DNA of 64,000 nt from Cynocephalus volans (Eukaryota; Chordata; Mammalia; Dermoptera; Cynocephalidae), in assembly GCF_027409185.1 (NCBI RefSeq), contig NC_084466.1, positions 77,420,501-77,484,500 on the forward strand, given 5' to 3'. Below are positions 26,201-41,200 of this stretch, piece by piece. The stretch's first letter is position 1; the number at the start of each line of letters is the position of its first letter. The notes beneath the pieces are model-generated. The model ran no database searches and was not told the DNA's origin. It was given only the letters and a program-made list of their open reading frames with translations. A program made the position numbers and the translations under genes.

Positions 26201-29200
26201 ACAAACAAATACGAATATAAATCCTTTTCAAAACTTGAAAGTACATTAACACTGTTCTACATACTTTGTCTTTTCACTCAATCACGTATGGTGGAAACTC
26301 TTCCATATTAGCTCAGACCTCATCCTTTTTAATAACTACGTATTCCACTGTATGAATGTACCATTATTCAACACTTTACAATTGTTAGATACTGACACTG
26401 GAAACCAGTTTACGTGAACTAACACAGATTACCCCAACAATTTAAAATATGAAAGGCTAAGATGGAGTACCTACTGAAAATGAGCAAACAAATAAATATA
26501 AACTTGTCAATGTCTACCAATGTCAAATGGGAAAGTTAAGTTACACATTAATTTCCATTCACTGACACTAAACACTTTGAGTTATATTACTTTAGATCTC
26601 ATAGCCTTGCTGGAATTCTTAAATGTAAAGTATGGCATTTCTTACATACTTACCTCCCTTTTATTCTTCCAGGAGAGCTTGGATTTGAGCTGCTGCTTGC
26701 ATTGCTTACAGTTTCCATTCGTGATGATTTGGTCTGAGATTGTTTGCCTGCTGATGAAAGTGGCTTATTAACAGCTCCTAGAACATTGGTTGTTTTAGGC
26801 TGAAATGAGAAATGCACATCTCTTTGTATTTGGTTAAAGCCAAAAGAAACTTACATGTAGAAGAACAGAAGAACCAAAATAGTATCTGTCAAAGTATTTG
26901 CATACTGAAAAAATGTGCCTATCCTTAAGCAAAAATAAGGATTATAAATTGAGTATCACTTGAACAAATGAAAAACTATATAGATAGCATAACAGTTGAG
27001 TGTCTTAGTTATTTGGAGGAAAAGGCTTACATAGAAAGTGAGAACAAATAAAATGTATAGTCAACAATGAAAAGATGATTAGACTCTTGCTATGAAAGGA
27101 CATAAGATGCCTTTTTGTTTTAAAAATTTATATCTTGATATGAGGATAAGAAGTCTAAGGATCAAGGTCTCCTGGGCTTTATTACAAACTAAAAAATAAG
27201 TTGTGTATCTTAGCTTGCATCTATATAGTAAATATAATTATTTCTCACTACTAAATGGGAGATAGCTAATAATTATATTTTCTACCTTGAGATACACAAA
27301 TTTTTGAAGAAACACAAAATAACACAATTATGCCAATAATCACATTAAAATAAACTATGACATAAAAATAAAAATGATTCTCAAAACATACTTTTCCAGG
27401 AGTGAAAAACGATTTCATTTCTGGAGGCAGATAATTTTTGGTGTTACTGAAATTCTACAAGGGAAAAAGAAGTAGCAGTGAATACTGAAACGTTTCGAAA
27501 ACAGTGGTTTGAAAGCCAACAGAGCATAGAGCAGCTTTGTTTTAAAATGCATAATAAATTATTTAATCAGTTGAAACACAAAATTTCAGTCACTGATTTT
27601 AACTACTGTAATAAGCTGTAACTAACTTCATACCAACTCCACTATTAACAAAACATATTTGAGCTCTAACATGCTAGAGCTCTAAGAGCTCATCAGAAAA
27701 CATATGCTTCTGTAATAATCTCTCTAGAGAAGAGGCCACATATATTTCTGTTATCTTGCTCACACCAAGGTGAATGCTTAAAAGTAGACAGCCCTTTTAG
27801 CTACTAGGTAACCTTACCTACAAGGCTGTTCCAAATCTCTATATACTGGTAAGACCTTACTTGTTATTTTGCTTTAAAAACAAAAAAAGAATAGTGGTGG
27901 TTTCCAGACTCTCAGTTAATCAATATGTTTATATGAATGATGAATCTCTAAGAGAGATTACAGAAAACACCTCTCATATCTCATACAAAAAACTGAGTTT
28001 TCTGGAGAGTAGTTTGGGAACACACTTGTAGTGTTCCCAGGGTCTTGGGCCCATTCCAGTGTCTGTTCTCTCCTTGTTCCTTCATACCAGCTATAAATCC
28101 CAATTAAGAGCTTTTAACTTCAGACTGGATCTCTATCAGCATTCTCCTTCCCATTGTGGATCAATGGCCATTAACTCACAAATCCATATGCTTTGATAAC
28201 ATTTTTGCCTGTGCTCTTAGACTGGCTTAAAACTCTGAACACAAACACTAGATCACCTAACTAATCTCTCATCCTTAACTAATCTCTACCCTCTAATCCA
28301 GTGTGGCCTATATTCTGGTCTTGAACCACATTTTTAAGACTCATGGCAACCTTTTCATGTCCTTAGTAGTGGATCAGGTCTTGATACTGATCCTTCCTGA
28401 TCTTCCCACAACATAGTGCTGAGAATACGTACACAAACAAATTCCAAATAACTATACCTTGTCAGGTTGGGTGAAAAAACGAGCTGGTAGTACTGGGTCT
28501 TTAGGAGATTCCAAACTGTATGTGGTGCTCTTTGACATGATGATATTCATGGCAACATCACATACAGTATACAGTTTCTGCGATCGTATTTAAAAAGAAA
28601 AAATTAAGTACTTAATTAGGCATCCTCGACTCTGTAAATTAGTAGTAATTTTGGAACACGCGTCCAGTCTGAACAGTAAACTAATGAAAGCAATAGCCAG
28701 TGTAAGCATTTTAGTTTACACTATTGTTTTCATCAGTTTACTAGAAATAGAATTATTGCTAATTCTATATTAGTAATTCCAATGGCTACTAATAGAAATG
28801 TTACCAATAGAAAAAACTGTTTGCCATTGTCTATAAATACTAGTGTTTCATATCCTACACCCAAATGTTTAAGTCAACATGGAACCGTAACTATTTACAA
28901 AGAATTACATACTTCATTCATTTTTGCATCATCTGGTCCTTGGGCATCTTTTGTTTGTTTAATATTTTCTACCATCTTTCTGATAAATGCATGACTGTTA
29001 TTTTCATTTTTGGCCATTAATATTTCCAGAACAAACCAAAGACACCTAAAAAAAAAAAAAAGAAAGAAAAAGAAATTTTGAAGAAAAAATGATACAGATA
29101 CAATAATTCTAAATATAAACATAATGAACCTAGACTATAACTTCAGGTGGGTGTATTAGTATAGTCTAGTATATACACCATATACTGAAACAGCTACAAG

Positions 29201-32200
29201 TCAGCAGAGAAAAAGGTTATATATATATCACTACAGGTCAGCAATGCAGATGTGAGCTTAAAAGACCCCTCCTTTCTCAAAGACTCACTAAATTTCCCAA
29301 GGACTTAGGTTAAAAAAAGGAAAATTAATGGTAGAAAGAATGAAGTGATCCTAACCTCCGGCTATGATAGCTGAGGGAAGACAGCCTAAAGGAACAGTTG
29401 AGCCATAGATCAAGTGAGGCTTCAGATATTCAAGACTGACTGTTGTCCTGATGGGAAGTCTTCAAGAGACTATAAATACCTTATTAAATAGTCAAGAATC
29501 TTCATCAATAAATTAGACAGGAAAAAGTCATGGTTGACAACTACACACACTATCTTTGCTTAATGAAGAAAAAATTAAAAGAAAGTTTCAGTAGTCTAGT
29601 TTTAAAGTTAATTACATAGAATTCTGTTTGATAAAAAACCAAAAGTGCTTTATCTCTGTATCATATAGACAGAAAGGGAAAGAGATATAGCTGATGCATA
29701 GAGGAGAAAAGTAACAGGAGAAGGAAGAGAGAAATGTGATGGAAGATATTACTCTACAAGGAAAATTATAAACTTTAGGATCTCAGTGCTGGATGAGCTC
29801 TTCTGGAGTGGCTCTCTGATAGGATGGAGATTACACATGGCTACACTGGGGCAATTTAAAAATACAGCCAAAAATGTCCAGTAAATTTCAAAGGATATTT
29901 TATCTATTTAAAAAACTAATATTCTCTGATAAAGAGAGGTGACTAAAATTTTCATTAGTTATAAGCACTCTAATACAGCACTCATTCTGAGAGAGAGAAC
30001 TAATTGCTTATTTTTAAAAATGGAAAAGGTGGGGGAAAAAAGAGGGTAATAGCTTTTCCCCTTTTAATGAAAAGCTATCAGTAATTACGTTTTATTCTCC
30101 TGAGGTATCTCAAATCTGTAATTATAAAATAGTTCTATGAATTAAGAAACCAAGGATTATTTTCCTTTAATAGGAAGCTAAAGGCATAATAAATTAATTG
30201 ATTCAAAACCACTCAGGTCATCTTTTATTATAACCCAAAGAGGACTAGGGTCTCAAGCTTATTTAAAGAACTATGCTGGTCCTAAAAAGACTTCTGTAAA
30301 TACCACCATATTAAGAAGATTTCTCTAAAAGACTTCTCTAGATCCATTACAAATGTCATAAACTCTAATTAGAGAATAACCAATAAATTCGTAAATGGGA
30401 GTAGTTCTTTGGTTATAAACTTGGCCCATCATGAAGTTAGACTACTCTCTTTTCTTATGGAGGAAGACAGTTACTGCAAAGAAAAATGTGCTTACTATGT
30501 GAGTAAAGGAGATTATTCATACACCTCACACAAAAGTCTACACAGAGTTTCAGAAGGAAGTAGGAAATAAGAAATGGAATAGAAACTTTTAATGAGTTTC
30601 TTCAATAGAAACGCCAGATTGGTAGAGAATAGAACTAAAGTACAATAATTATGCTAAATTCAGTTCTGGGAAACTACATAAGAAATATAATACAAATAGA
30701 TGATCCAAAAAAAAAGCAAATAAGGAAAAGAAGTTCCCAAGAAATGAAATACATCGATAAACTAATTATAATTGAGACCCCATTATCACTATCACAGGAA
30801 AAAAACAACTTTCAAAAATATGAAAATGAGAAGAAAAAAGTCTTACTCTTTAACATCTTTAAGTTGTTCAATATCTTGTACTTTGACATAATCTGGGTCA
30901 TGTGCCAAAAGGTGAATTGTATATGGAACAACATATTCTGGTAGAAGAGACAGTAATTTTTCTGAAAAAGAAAAAAATAAGCAAAACAAAAACATCCAGG
31001 TTAGAAAACCAAATCTTACATAACATGTTTCATACTATATTTCCTGCATCCCAATAGTTTATCACTATATGGCTAGAAGAAAAACATACAGCAATATCTT
31101 GTGTTGAGGTACATGATAAATTAAACCATTTATTCATATCCAATATTGAAATGCCTACTAAATACACCATATACTGAGCTACAAAGACAAATATTTCAGT
31201 TTTCAAATGCATATGGAAAACTGACCCAAAAAAACTATATTAAAGATTGAGAGACATAAGATCTATTTTTCCTGTTTTTATAGGTGACCTTTTGTTTAAC
31301 ACTCTCTTATAAGCTGCTGAGAAAAATGAAAATGTCCAGTGAATCTTTCAGATTCAGTATGACACAAAAATAAGAAGTAATGGTTGATACTACTTGTAAC
31401 AGAAAAACAGATATAAAGGAATGGACTTGTGTTTCTAGGGAATTTTAAGTAATGAAAAACATCTTTTTAAATTCAAATATTTTTATATGTTGAGTGAGAT
31501 CAGCATATTCTTTTAGAGATCAGAATGGTAATCCTTACTAGCTTTAGTAAAGCACATGCAGAAAAGACTGGGATTCATATTCTGAGTAAATCCATTTATA
31601 TTTCCTATTTTCAAAATAAAAATTTAGATTGGATGTTCACCCTGGAGTATATATACCATAGTGTCAATAAAGCAGCAAATTTTTGTTATTTCCATTTCTG
31701 AACTTTGTGTGTGTTAACATTCATTTCAAGGAAGGCATAGAAGAAAAAAAAGTAACAAGATTCAAAATTCAGTGAAATTCAAAGTAAATTCTATCATATT
31801 TGAGTGCTTCCTATATTCCAGGCCCATATTAAAATCTAAAAACATAAATATGAATAAAACTAGATAAAGAGCTTATACTAAGGCATAAACAGAGACAGAA
31901 GCTATACTTCAATGTGAAACGTGCCCCAAAATAAGACTAGCTAACATATACGGAGTAGTACTTCTTTGGGCCATGCATTATACCAGGTGCTTTACATATG
32001 TAATTTTTAAATTCTCACTACTACTATTAGAAATGACTGTAATTGACTATACTTATGCCAATTTTACAAATGAGGAAACTAAGGCACAGATTAAGTAACC
32101 TGCCCAAACACAATCATGGCAGAAGTGAGATGTGACGGCAGAGGTGAGATGTGACTGCAGAGCCCGCACTTTTTCCAAGGTGAAGAAGGAAGAGAAAGAA

Positions 32201-35200
32201 AGAGGGCCACAATGATGTGGTAACACCAAAACTATATTTTAAAGGATTCAGAAGTGTAAACCATGCCTCTTGGTTTAGTTTGTTTGTTTGTTTGTCTGGA
32301 AGGGGGAGGCAATTTCCAGACAGAGCTGACAACAGAGAGAAAAAGATGGCTGCACAAATTTTAAGTAACCTAGAGTACATGAGCATAGAATTCATAGTAG
32401 GAAGTGGACAGAGAGAAAGTTTGAAACTCAGTCTGAAAGCAAGCTATAAAAGGCCATGGTAAGGCATTTCAACTTTATCCTATGAGCAATGGATAATCAA
32501 CATGAATTTCTAGTCTGTTTTAGAAGGATAATTTTGACAGCAATGTGGCACAGTGGGGGGTAGGTCAGAAGCAGGGGAACATTTACAGCAAGGAGGCAGG
32601 AGTGTATATAATAATCCAAGTGAAACGTAGCAAGGTAGGAGAGTACAGAATAGATGTTCAAGACAGCTGGAAAAAGAATTAACAGGATTTAGTGACTGAT
32701 GACAAGGAAAAAAAGGTATGAAGAATGCCTCTGATTTCTGACTTGAATAACTTGATGGATTTTAATGCTGTTAATAAACAAGTCAGAGAAGACAAGAGGC
32801 AACTGACCTCGATGGGGTAAAGTGAGCAGATGAAAATTAAGCATACAAGCACCTGAAGTTAATGTCAGCTACAGGTGAGAACAAACAACAAAGATCAAAG
32901 GCTTGTACATTTTTTCAACTAAAAGACAGTGCTTATGCAATCTATATAAATGTACAAATTTTACTCTTCTATTAAAAGTACCTCCAATGTCACTGCTTAT
33001 TTTCCTTGCACATTTATTCATTTACATAAAAAGATACAGGTTGATATTTAACTACCCATGAATTTATAGTTAAAAATGACCTTTATATTAAATGAAAAGC
33101 AGTTATTATAAAATGACAATTTCGTATTTAATGAGAGCCAATCAGAATATATAAATAACAGTAATATTTTGCATTCTATTGGCTTGTTAGAAAAGCATGT
33201 GTTTTATTTTCCTATATGCTTACCACTAACAGCTGCATGCTGCTTCAGATACTCGCGTCTTACATTTATATTTTTTACTAAGCACTGTCTAGCATGAGCT
33301 CTTCTCTCTTTTACAGGATCTTTTGCACAAAGTGCACAGATTGCCATATACTCAAGTGGAAGCCGTAATCGGGAAAGGCCTTTGTGAAGTTTCTGAGCAA
33401 ACACTTGTCTTACTTGATAGCATTCATCCTGTAAAGACATAATTATTCCAGATATTATCCACACGGCAGCAAAGAGTGGCAGCAATAAGTTCATGTATGA
33501 AATTTGCTATATCAAGTTAAGGGTAAACAGCAGCAAATTTTCCACAACTTGTTTCATTGCTTTCAAGAATGACATGTAATCCAAGTTCATGTCAAGGCTT
33601 CAGTATTCACTTGGACCCTAATAACCACCAGTTACATGTGTTAAAAAAAAAAAAGTATTAAATGTACTTTTAGAACTGAAAAAAGTAGTGAGTATAAATC
33701 CACCCTAACTTAAACAAGATAAAAAAAATAAAACTTAAACACTATATTATATATAGCTTTTTCATTTGCTAAGCAAGATAAAACTGTCCAATTTATACAT
33801 ATTGGTTCTATCATTGAAAAAAACTAGTCAGATTAAAATGCACAAATCTGAAGATGAGAGTTACTAATCAACTTTAAAACACTAAAATACTTTTAGTTCT
33901 ATAAATAAACCAACCTGTTTATTACCCTCCTGATGCTTACCTCATACTCCTCCTTTCTCGTAAACCCAGCCCTACTCTCCTAACTCCTCCTCATCCTTAA
34001 AGATAGTTCATATACATGTCAGAAAGCATGTGTAATCTGCATCCTGCCTGTACCCACCTCTGTGCTCTCTTAGCACACTGTGCTTATCTCCAGTATAGCA
34101 CTGAGTACATAGTATTAAAATGATTGGTTTATATATGTCTGTCTTACCCATTGGTGCTAGCTCCTTGAAGACAAGAACTATGCCTTTATTCATCTATGTG
34201 TCTTTTTAGCACAATACCTGGCACACAGATGATCAGAATTTTTTTGAAATTATAGGGAAAAGCTCAAACCATTCTATAGGACACAAGGTGTGGTGTGTTT
34301 CATATTATTGCAACTTATGTAAACTATTTCTTCTATCCAGAATGATTATTTAGTTTTTTCCCAAAGCTTTGGTCATAACATCATGCCCTTATCTTTAAGA
34401 CCTTATATTGCATATCTTCTTTCGTTTAATTAAATATCGGTTTACTACAAAACCAAATACCTATTTCTAAAGAACAGTCTAGCTTTCACAGAAATATCGT
34501 CTGTTATCTACCAACAAAACAAAGTTAAAGTTAATTCACTCCTTCCTCAGTATTACTCTCATAGGGGGGGGGGGATTTCCTCATTATCCAATTATTTATT
34601 ATGAAAATACCCAATTACAAACTATATAAGTAAATATCACAAATATATTCACAAATGAACAAACTATTCATTAAAAAATTGACCTCCACTCAAACATCCC
34701 TGCCCCCTACTTAGATACATCCCAAAGAAGACCGTGTTTTTGTCCCTGTCTCACAGATCAGTCAGGATCTAACAATACAATGTAAATTAATTACAATGTC
34801 AATATGTTAAGATTCTTATTATTGAGTTTCTTCCTTCAGGTTTACTTTCTGTTCAAATACACAAGGGTCACCCATATACAATATTGCTTTTAAAGAGCCT
34901 CAACTTGAAAAAAAGAAACAAACCAAATGTACATAAATAACTAAGCACAAGGCAAAGTTTTACATGTATCAGAGGATTGTAAATAAAATCCATAGGGAAT
35001 TAAAAAGAGAAAGAGACTACTTCCAGCTAAATGAATCACAGCAAGCTTTGTGAAGAAAGTTGTGTCTGAGCCTTGATTTGCTGAAAGGGTTTGGATGTGT
35101 GAAAAAGGGTGAGAAGAAAATGAGGGGCAGCAAAGTACAAAGCACATAAAAGAAAAAGAAAATTGTTCAGCTATACTGAAATTAGAGTAAGTAAAGGGTA

Positions 35201-38200
35201 GTGTGTTAAATAAGATTAACTGTGTATTTGGGTCCAAATATCAGAGGGGTTCAAACATCATGTTGTAAAACGTGTGTAATTTTTTTCTTTTTTTTTTAAC
35301 AAGTATGAGCCCCTAAATATTTTTGAACAGGTGAATAACATGTCCATTACTGTGATTAGGGAAATTTATCCAACAATAGAGACAGTCTCACAATAGTCTT
35401 GGTGAGAGCTAATAATGGTTACAGCAGTAAGAACTGTTAAGAAGGTATGAATAAAAAGATATAGTAGTCCTCCAGCCAGAAGGTGGCAAGACAGCACACC
35501 AGGGGTCCTAGGAAAACAGCTGTGGGCCACAGCCTGCTCTGCCTGGAAGCAGGCAAAGAACAGGCTTGGTATCCTAGGCAAGGAGCCATGGGCCACAGGC
35601 CCCTCTGCCTGGAAGCAGGCAAGAGAGCAGGCCCAGGGTCCTAGTCAGGGAACCCTGGGTCGCAGCCCCCTCCACCCAGAAGCAATCAACATAGCACATC
35701 TGGGGTTCTGAACAGAGAAGCATGGGCCACAACCCCTCCTCCCAGAAGCAGGCAAGAGAGCACCCAGGGTCCTAGGCAAGGAGGCAAGGGCTGCAGCTCT
35801 CTCCACCTGGAATTGGGCAAAAGAGCACGTTCGGGGTCCTAGGCAAGGAACTGAGGGCCACAGACCCCTCTGCCTGGAAGCAGGCAAGACAGAATACCCA
35901 GGATCCTAGGCAAGGAGCCAAGGGCAGTACTCCCCACCCAAAAGCAAGCAAGAGAGCATGCTAAAAACACCACCTCCTTGCAGGCAGCCCAACATAGCCA
36001 CTGCCACGGCTGCCCAAAAAACGGCTCAACGCTACAGCAGCAGCCACAGCCACTGTGCAGGTGGCAAACTGGACACAAGATAACAATGACACTAGCAGAG
36101 ACTGAAAAATGAAGAGGATCTCTCTCTCTCTCCTCAGAGCCCACTCCAGAGTAACAGAAGAAGCTGCTCTACCAGATGAGCAGACATCGACGTAGAGATA
36201 CTAGAAATATGAAAACCCAAGAAAATATGACACCACCAAAAGAATACAGTACTTCTCAAATACCAGACCCTGTAGAGCAGGAAACCCTTGAAATGACAGA
36301 AAAGGAATTCCAAGCAACAATCTTAAGGAAACTCACTGAGATAGAACATTGAGATGACACGATGAAACGAGAAAAAAAAAAAAATCCAGGATATGAAAGA
36401 GGAAATTTACAAAGAGATTAATACCTTAAAAAAGAATGTAGCAGAATATATGGAACTGAAAGATTCACTCAGCAATATAAAACACACAACTGACAGTTTA
36501 AGCAGCAGGCTAGAAGAAGCTGAAGAAAGAATTTCTGGTTTTGAAGATATCTACTTGAAAAAACCCAGGCAGACAAAAAAAAAAAAAAGGAAAAAAGAAT
36601 TTTTAAAAATGAAGAAAATCGAAGAGAGCTAGTAGACAACCTTAATTAAGCACACAAACATTTCAGTCATGAGTATTCCAGAAAGGGAGGAGAAAAGAAA
36701 AGGCATGGAAAACCTATTTAAAGAAATAATAATGAAAAACTACCCAGATACAGGAAGAGACACAAATATTCAGATCCAGGAGGCTCAAAGATCCCCAAAC
36801 ACATTCAACCCAAAAAGGTCCTCTCCCAAACACATTATAGTCAAACTGGCAAAGCTCAAAAACAAAGAGAGAATCTTAAAAGAAGCAAGAGAAAAGTGTC
36901 AAGTCACCTTTAAGGGAGCTCCTATCAGATTAACAGCAAACTTCTCAACAGAAACTTTATAGGCAAGAAGGAAATGGGATGATATATTCAAAATACTAAA
37001 AGAAAAAAACTGCCAGCCCAAAATACTGTACCCAGCAAGGCTATTCTTCAGAAATGAGGGAGAAATAGTGTATTTTCCAGACAAACAAAAACTGCAGGAG
37101 TTCACCACCACATGACCAGCCTACAAGAAATCCTCAAGGAAGTCCTGCATCTGGAATCCAAAAAACAATAATCACTACCACGAACACACAAGAAAGAACA
37201 AAACCCATTGATAGAACAAAAATGAAAATGAAAAAAAGGAACCAAATCTTACCACCACAAAAAGCCTGAGTGACAATGTAATAATGCCCCTGCTTTATTT
37301 CTAATTTTGGTAATTTCGGTCTTCTCTCTTTTTTCTTGGTCAGTGTAGATAAAGGTTTGCAAATTTTGTTGATCTTTTTCAAAAATCAACTTTTGGTTTT
37401 GTTGATTTTTCTCTATTGTTTTTTAATTCCCTATTTCATATACTTCTGTTGTAATCTTTGTTATTTCCTACTTATATCTGCTTTTGGTTTAGTTTGCTCT
37501 TCTTTTCCTATTTTCTTAAGGTAGATGTTTATGTTACTAATTTGAGATTTTTCTTATTTTTAATATAGGTGTTTACAAGTACAAATTTTCCTCTAAGCAC
37601 TGCATGAGCCCTGCATCCTATAAATTTTGATATGTTGCACTTCAATCTTCATCCCAAAGTACTCTCTAACTTCCCTGTGATTTTTTTTACCCATTGTTTA
37701 TTTAGGAAAGTGTTGTTTACTTTTTACACATGTGAGTTTTCTAAATTTCATTCCATTATTGTGGTCAGAGAACATATTTTCTATGATCTTAGTATTTAAG
37801 AGAAAAAATAAAAAAGGGAAAATTTAAACAAAAAAGTTCATGGAAAGATTTCCATTATCTTTTAATTTTATTTTTCCATGTACTTTTTGAAGTGCCCTTC
37901 TATATTCACTGATTTTTATGCAATTTATATTGCAAAACTTAGATATTTAATTTCTGTTCCTGATTTCTTTTTATTAAGTGGACTTGTTAATTTGCTTAGA
38001 AATTAATTTGCCTTGAGAAGTTTATTCCTCTTCCTCTGTTGAAATTAATTTGATATTTTCATGCTTTTGGAAGACCTTTTAGAGAGCTATTTCAAATAAC
38101 TGCAGAGATTATAAAATGAAGTATGCAAATTTTTTACCTGTTTTTGTGAAAATGTGAAGCCCTACTTTCTACAGAGTATTTTGTTCATCTGTTATTCAGT

Positions 38201-41200
38201 TTATGTATTTGTTATTTGGACAAAAGAATGTGCATATCTTTGTTTAGAGAAAAAGATATAACAGATATCATAGGGCAGAATTATGTGGTCTTTTCCAACA
38301 GGTGCAAGGACAAGCAAAGAGGCCCAATATAAATCATGCTTTTAGGTCTAAAAAATGCCATTCATATTTAACGCTTATTAAAGCTCCACATGTGAAGAAA
38401 AAAATAGATTTGGGAAATATTATAAATTCAGTCTTGCATTCACAGAACATGAAGCTGATCACGAACAGATCCCCACAGAACACATGTTAGGGTACTTCAA
38501 TAAGATTATGGAAAGATTAGTATAATCTTTCAATTCTATTTTTCCACGAACTTTTTGAAGTACCCTTGTACATTTTAAGGATAAGAGAAAGTAGAGCAAG
38601 AAAATGTAGCCAGAGAAGACAAAAATTAAGAGACAGAGGCCAAAGAAGAAAGTTTCAAGATTAAAGGAGCAATGGCTGTGTCAAATGATGTAGAAAGGAC
38701 AAAGACTAGCTCACTGGATTTCAGGACTTCAATAGGACATTTCTGGAATACAAGGAAGGCAAAGGCCAAAGTATGAGTATAGAAAGTGAAGAGATGAGAG
38801 GGTAAGAGAGACAAAGAGAGAGAATACCCTTTTTGAGGTTTGGAGATTTAAAAAGAAGAGATAGGTATGTGGTTTAAAGAAACAGCACAATTAGGGAAAA
38901 GTTTTGTTTAGAATGGGGTAACCTGATATACTTGTAAATTGTGAGAAAATGCTAATAATTGACTTTAAATCATTAACAAATGTTCCACAGTCAAAAGAAT
39001 TCCAAAGCAATCTTGAAACTCAGTCAATTTGAACTTTCACCTTGGGAATTTGGCACTGAAGGTAGTGATGTATAACAAATATTATGCTAGAAAAGAAAAA
39101 TCTCAAGAAGTTAATAAGCATGGATGCTTTTCACATATGGTAGGCATTTAACTAATAGCACATACTTATTACACACTGTAAGTTTTGAACAAAGTCCACT
39201 CTTTTTATATATTTCCATACTTTGTTTTTTTTCTTTTTTAATTCCACTTCAATAATGATAGTACCAATACCCTAAGAAATATCAGACTAAGAACGTGATA
39301 AATCAATAGACTGCAAGTCTTACCAATTTAAAAAAAGAAAAACATGGGAAAAAAGAGAGAAACAGAGAGTAGAATAGTGGTTATCAGAGGCACAGAAAGG
39401 GAGAGAGAAGGGAAGGCCAGGAAAAGGTTGGTAGACTGGTACAAACTTACAAATTTACAGTTAGATAGGAAGAATAACTTCTGATGCCCTAGAGTGACAA
39501 GAGCTAATAATACCATATCATATATTTCAAGATAGCCAGAAAAGAAGATCTTGAATGTTATAACCACAAAGAAATGATAATGTTTAGGTGATAGATATGC
39601 TAACTATTCTGATTAGACCATTACGTAATATATGCATGTATTGAAATAAACTGCACCCTACAAACACGTACAACAAAAAAAATCAAAATTAAAATAAACT
39701 GAAAAATAATAATAATTACATAGGTTGTTTTCTAAGACACATAATCTATACTTTTTAAATAATTTTCAGTTTATTACAAAATAAGAGTATCCCAAAACAA
39801 AATGGGGAAACTAAACCAGGAAATTATGGGCTCCCCAAAAATCTCATTTCTCAAATATCTGAACAACAAAACTAAAATAAATTATAAACAGGATTTGGAA
39901 TAGCTGTTTTAAAGACTGAAGTACCAGAAATTGATAAAATATTAAAATTTAAAAAGAGATGATTGTTTGTGGTTAGGGGTTATACATAAGCAGAAATTTT
40001 TTTAACAAGCAGTAGAAGGAAGCTGGGAGGGGAACATGAGAGAAAAATTACAATACTCCCTGAAATAAATGCCAAATTCTTAAGACTGCTTGGAACAGAA
40101 AAACTAAGTGTGAAATAACCAAACTATGAATGACAAACTCATATCGGAATTATCAAGTTTACTGGTCATAAAGTCTTCTTTAATTTTCTCAATGATGCCA
40201 AAAACTTGTAAAGTGATAAAATTCAAATATAAAGTTACTCTAATAAGAAATCCATTGAACTGTAATATGAATCCAAATTACCACTGTTCATAATTCGAAA
40301 ACTGAACTCACTGAGTAATAAAGAATGCTTCTAACCTGAAATTACTCTATACCATGCCTTTATGAAACTATAAATTTCTATATCTTTTCTTCATTTTAGG
40401 AAGTAAATTCAGTTGATCTTCACTTTTCATGCACTCCATATTTAGGAATTCGCCTACTGGCTAAAATTTATTTGTAACCCCAAAATCAATACTCGAAGTG
40501 ATTTCATGGTCATTCACAAAGTAATGCACAGAGCAGCAAAAACTTTACATAGCCTAACATACACATACCAGCTGAGGTAGAAGAAGACAACATTCTGCCT
40601 TCTTCTTTCACCTCTCTTAGTATAAGTAAGTGTCCTTTATGCAGTCTATTTAGTGCCACATTTTTCACATTTTTTGCTTGCTGGTGATTTTATTGTTTAA
40701 AATGGCTCCCAAGCATAGTGCTGAAATGCTGTCTAGTGTTCCTAAGCACAAGAAGGCTGTGATGTGCTTTAAAGAGAAAAAACGTGTGTGAATAAGCTTT
40801 ATTCAGTCATGAGTTATAGTGCTATTGGCTGTGAGTTCAATGATAATAAAACTATATACATTAAATAAGATGTCTTTAAACAGAAACATAGATAAAATTA
40901 AAATTCTGTATTGATTGGCTGATGAAATGTTGTGACTAGAGGCTTGAAGGAACCTATCCTGTGTATGTCCCCTAGGAGCAATCATTCAGTATGTGCTAAT
41001 TCGGTTACTTGTGGTAACTTTATAGAAAACTACTGTAAATAACAAGAATCAACTGTACTATGTTAGCAACCTGAAACATTTTTTCAAAAAACAGTTTTAG
41101 AACTCTGAAATGTTTCTCATGCATAAATTTTTCAAAAGAAAACCTATGATTTTCATCTATTCATCATAGTAAAAATTTTTTTTCTTTCTAAAAGTCAAAG

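Noticed and set aside
35470..35960. CRISPR-like array of regular repeats
   Set aside because: Repeats are directly adjoining with no unique spacers, in a mammalian L1. It is a tandem satellite-like array.
36393..36962. Host gene encoded by the adjacent ORFs
   Set aside because: Their content is LINE1 ORF1 coiled-coil and RRM sequence, broken by stops and a frame change.
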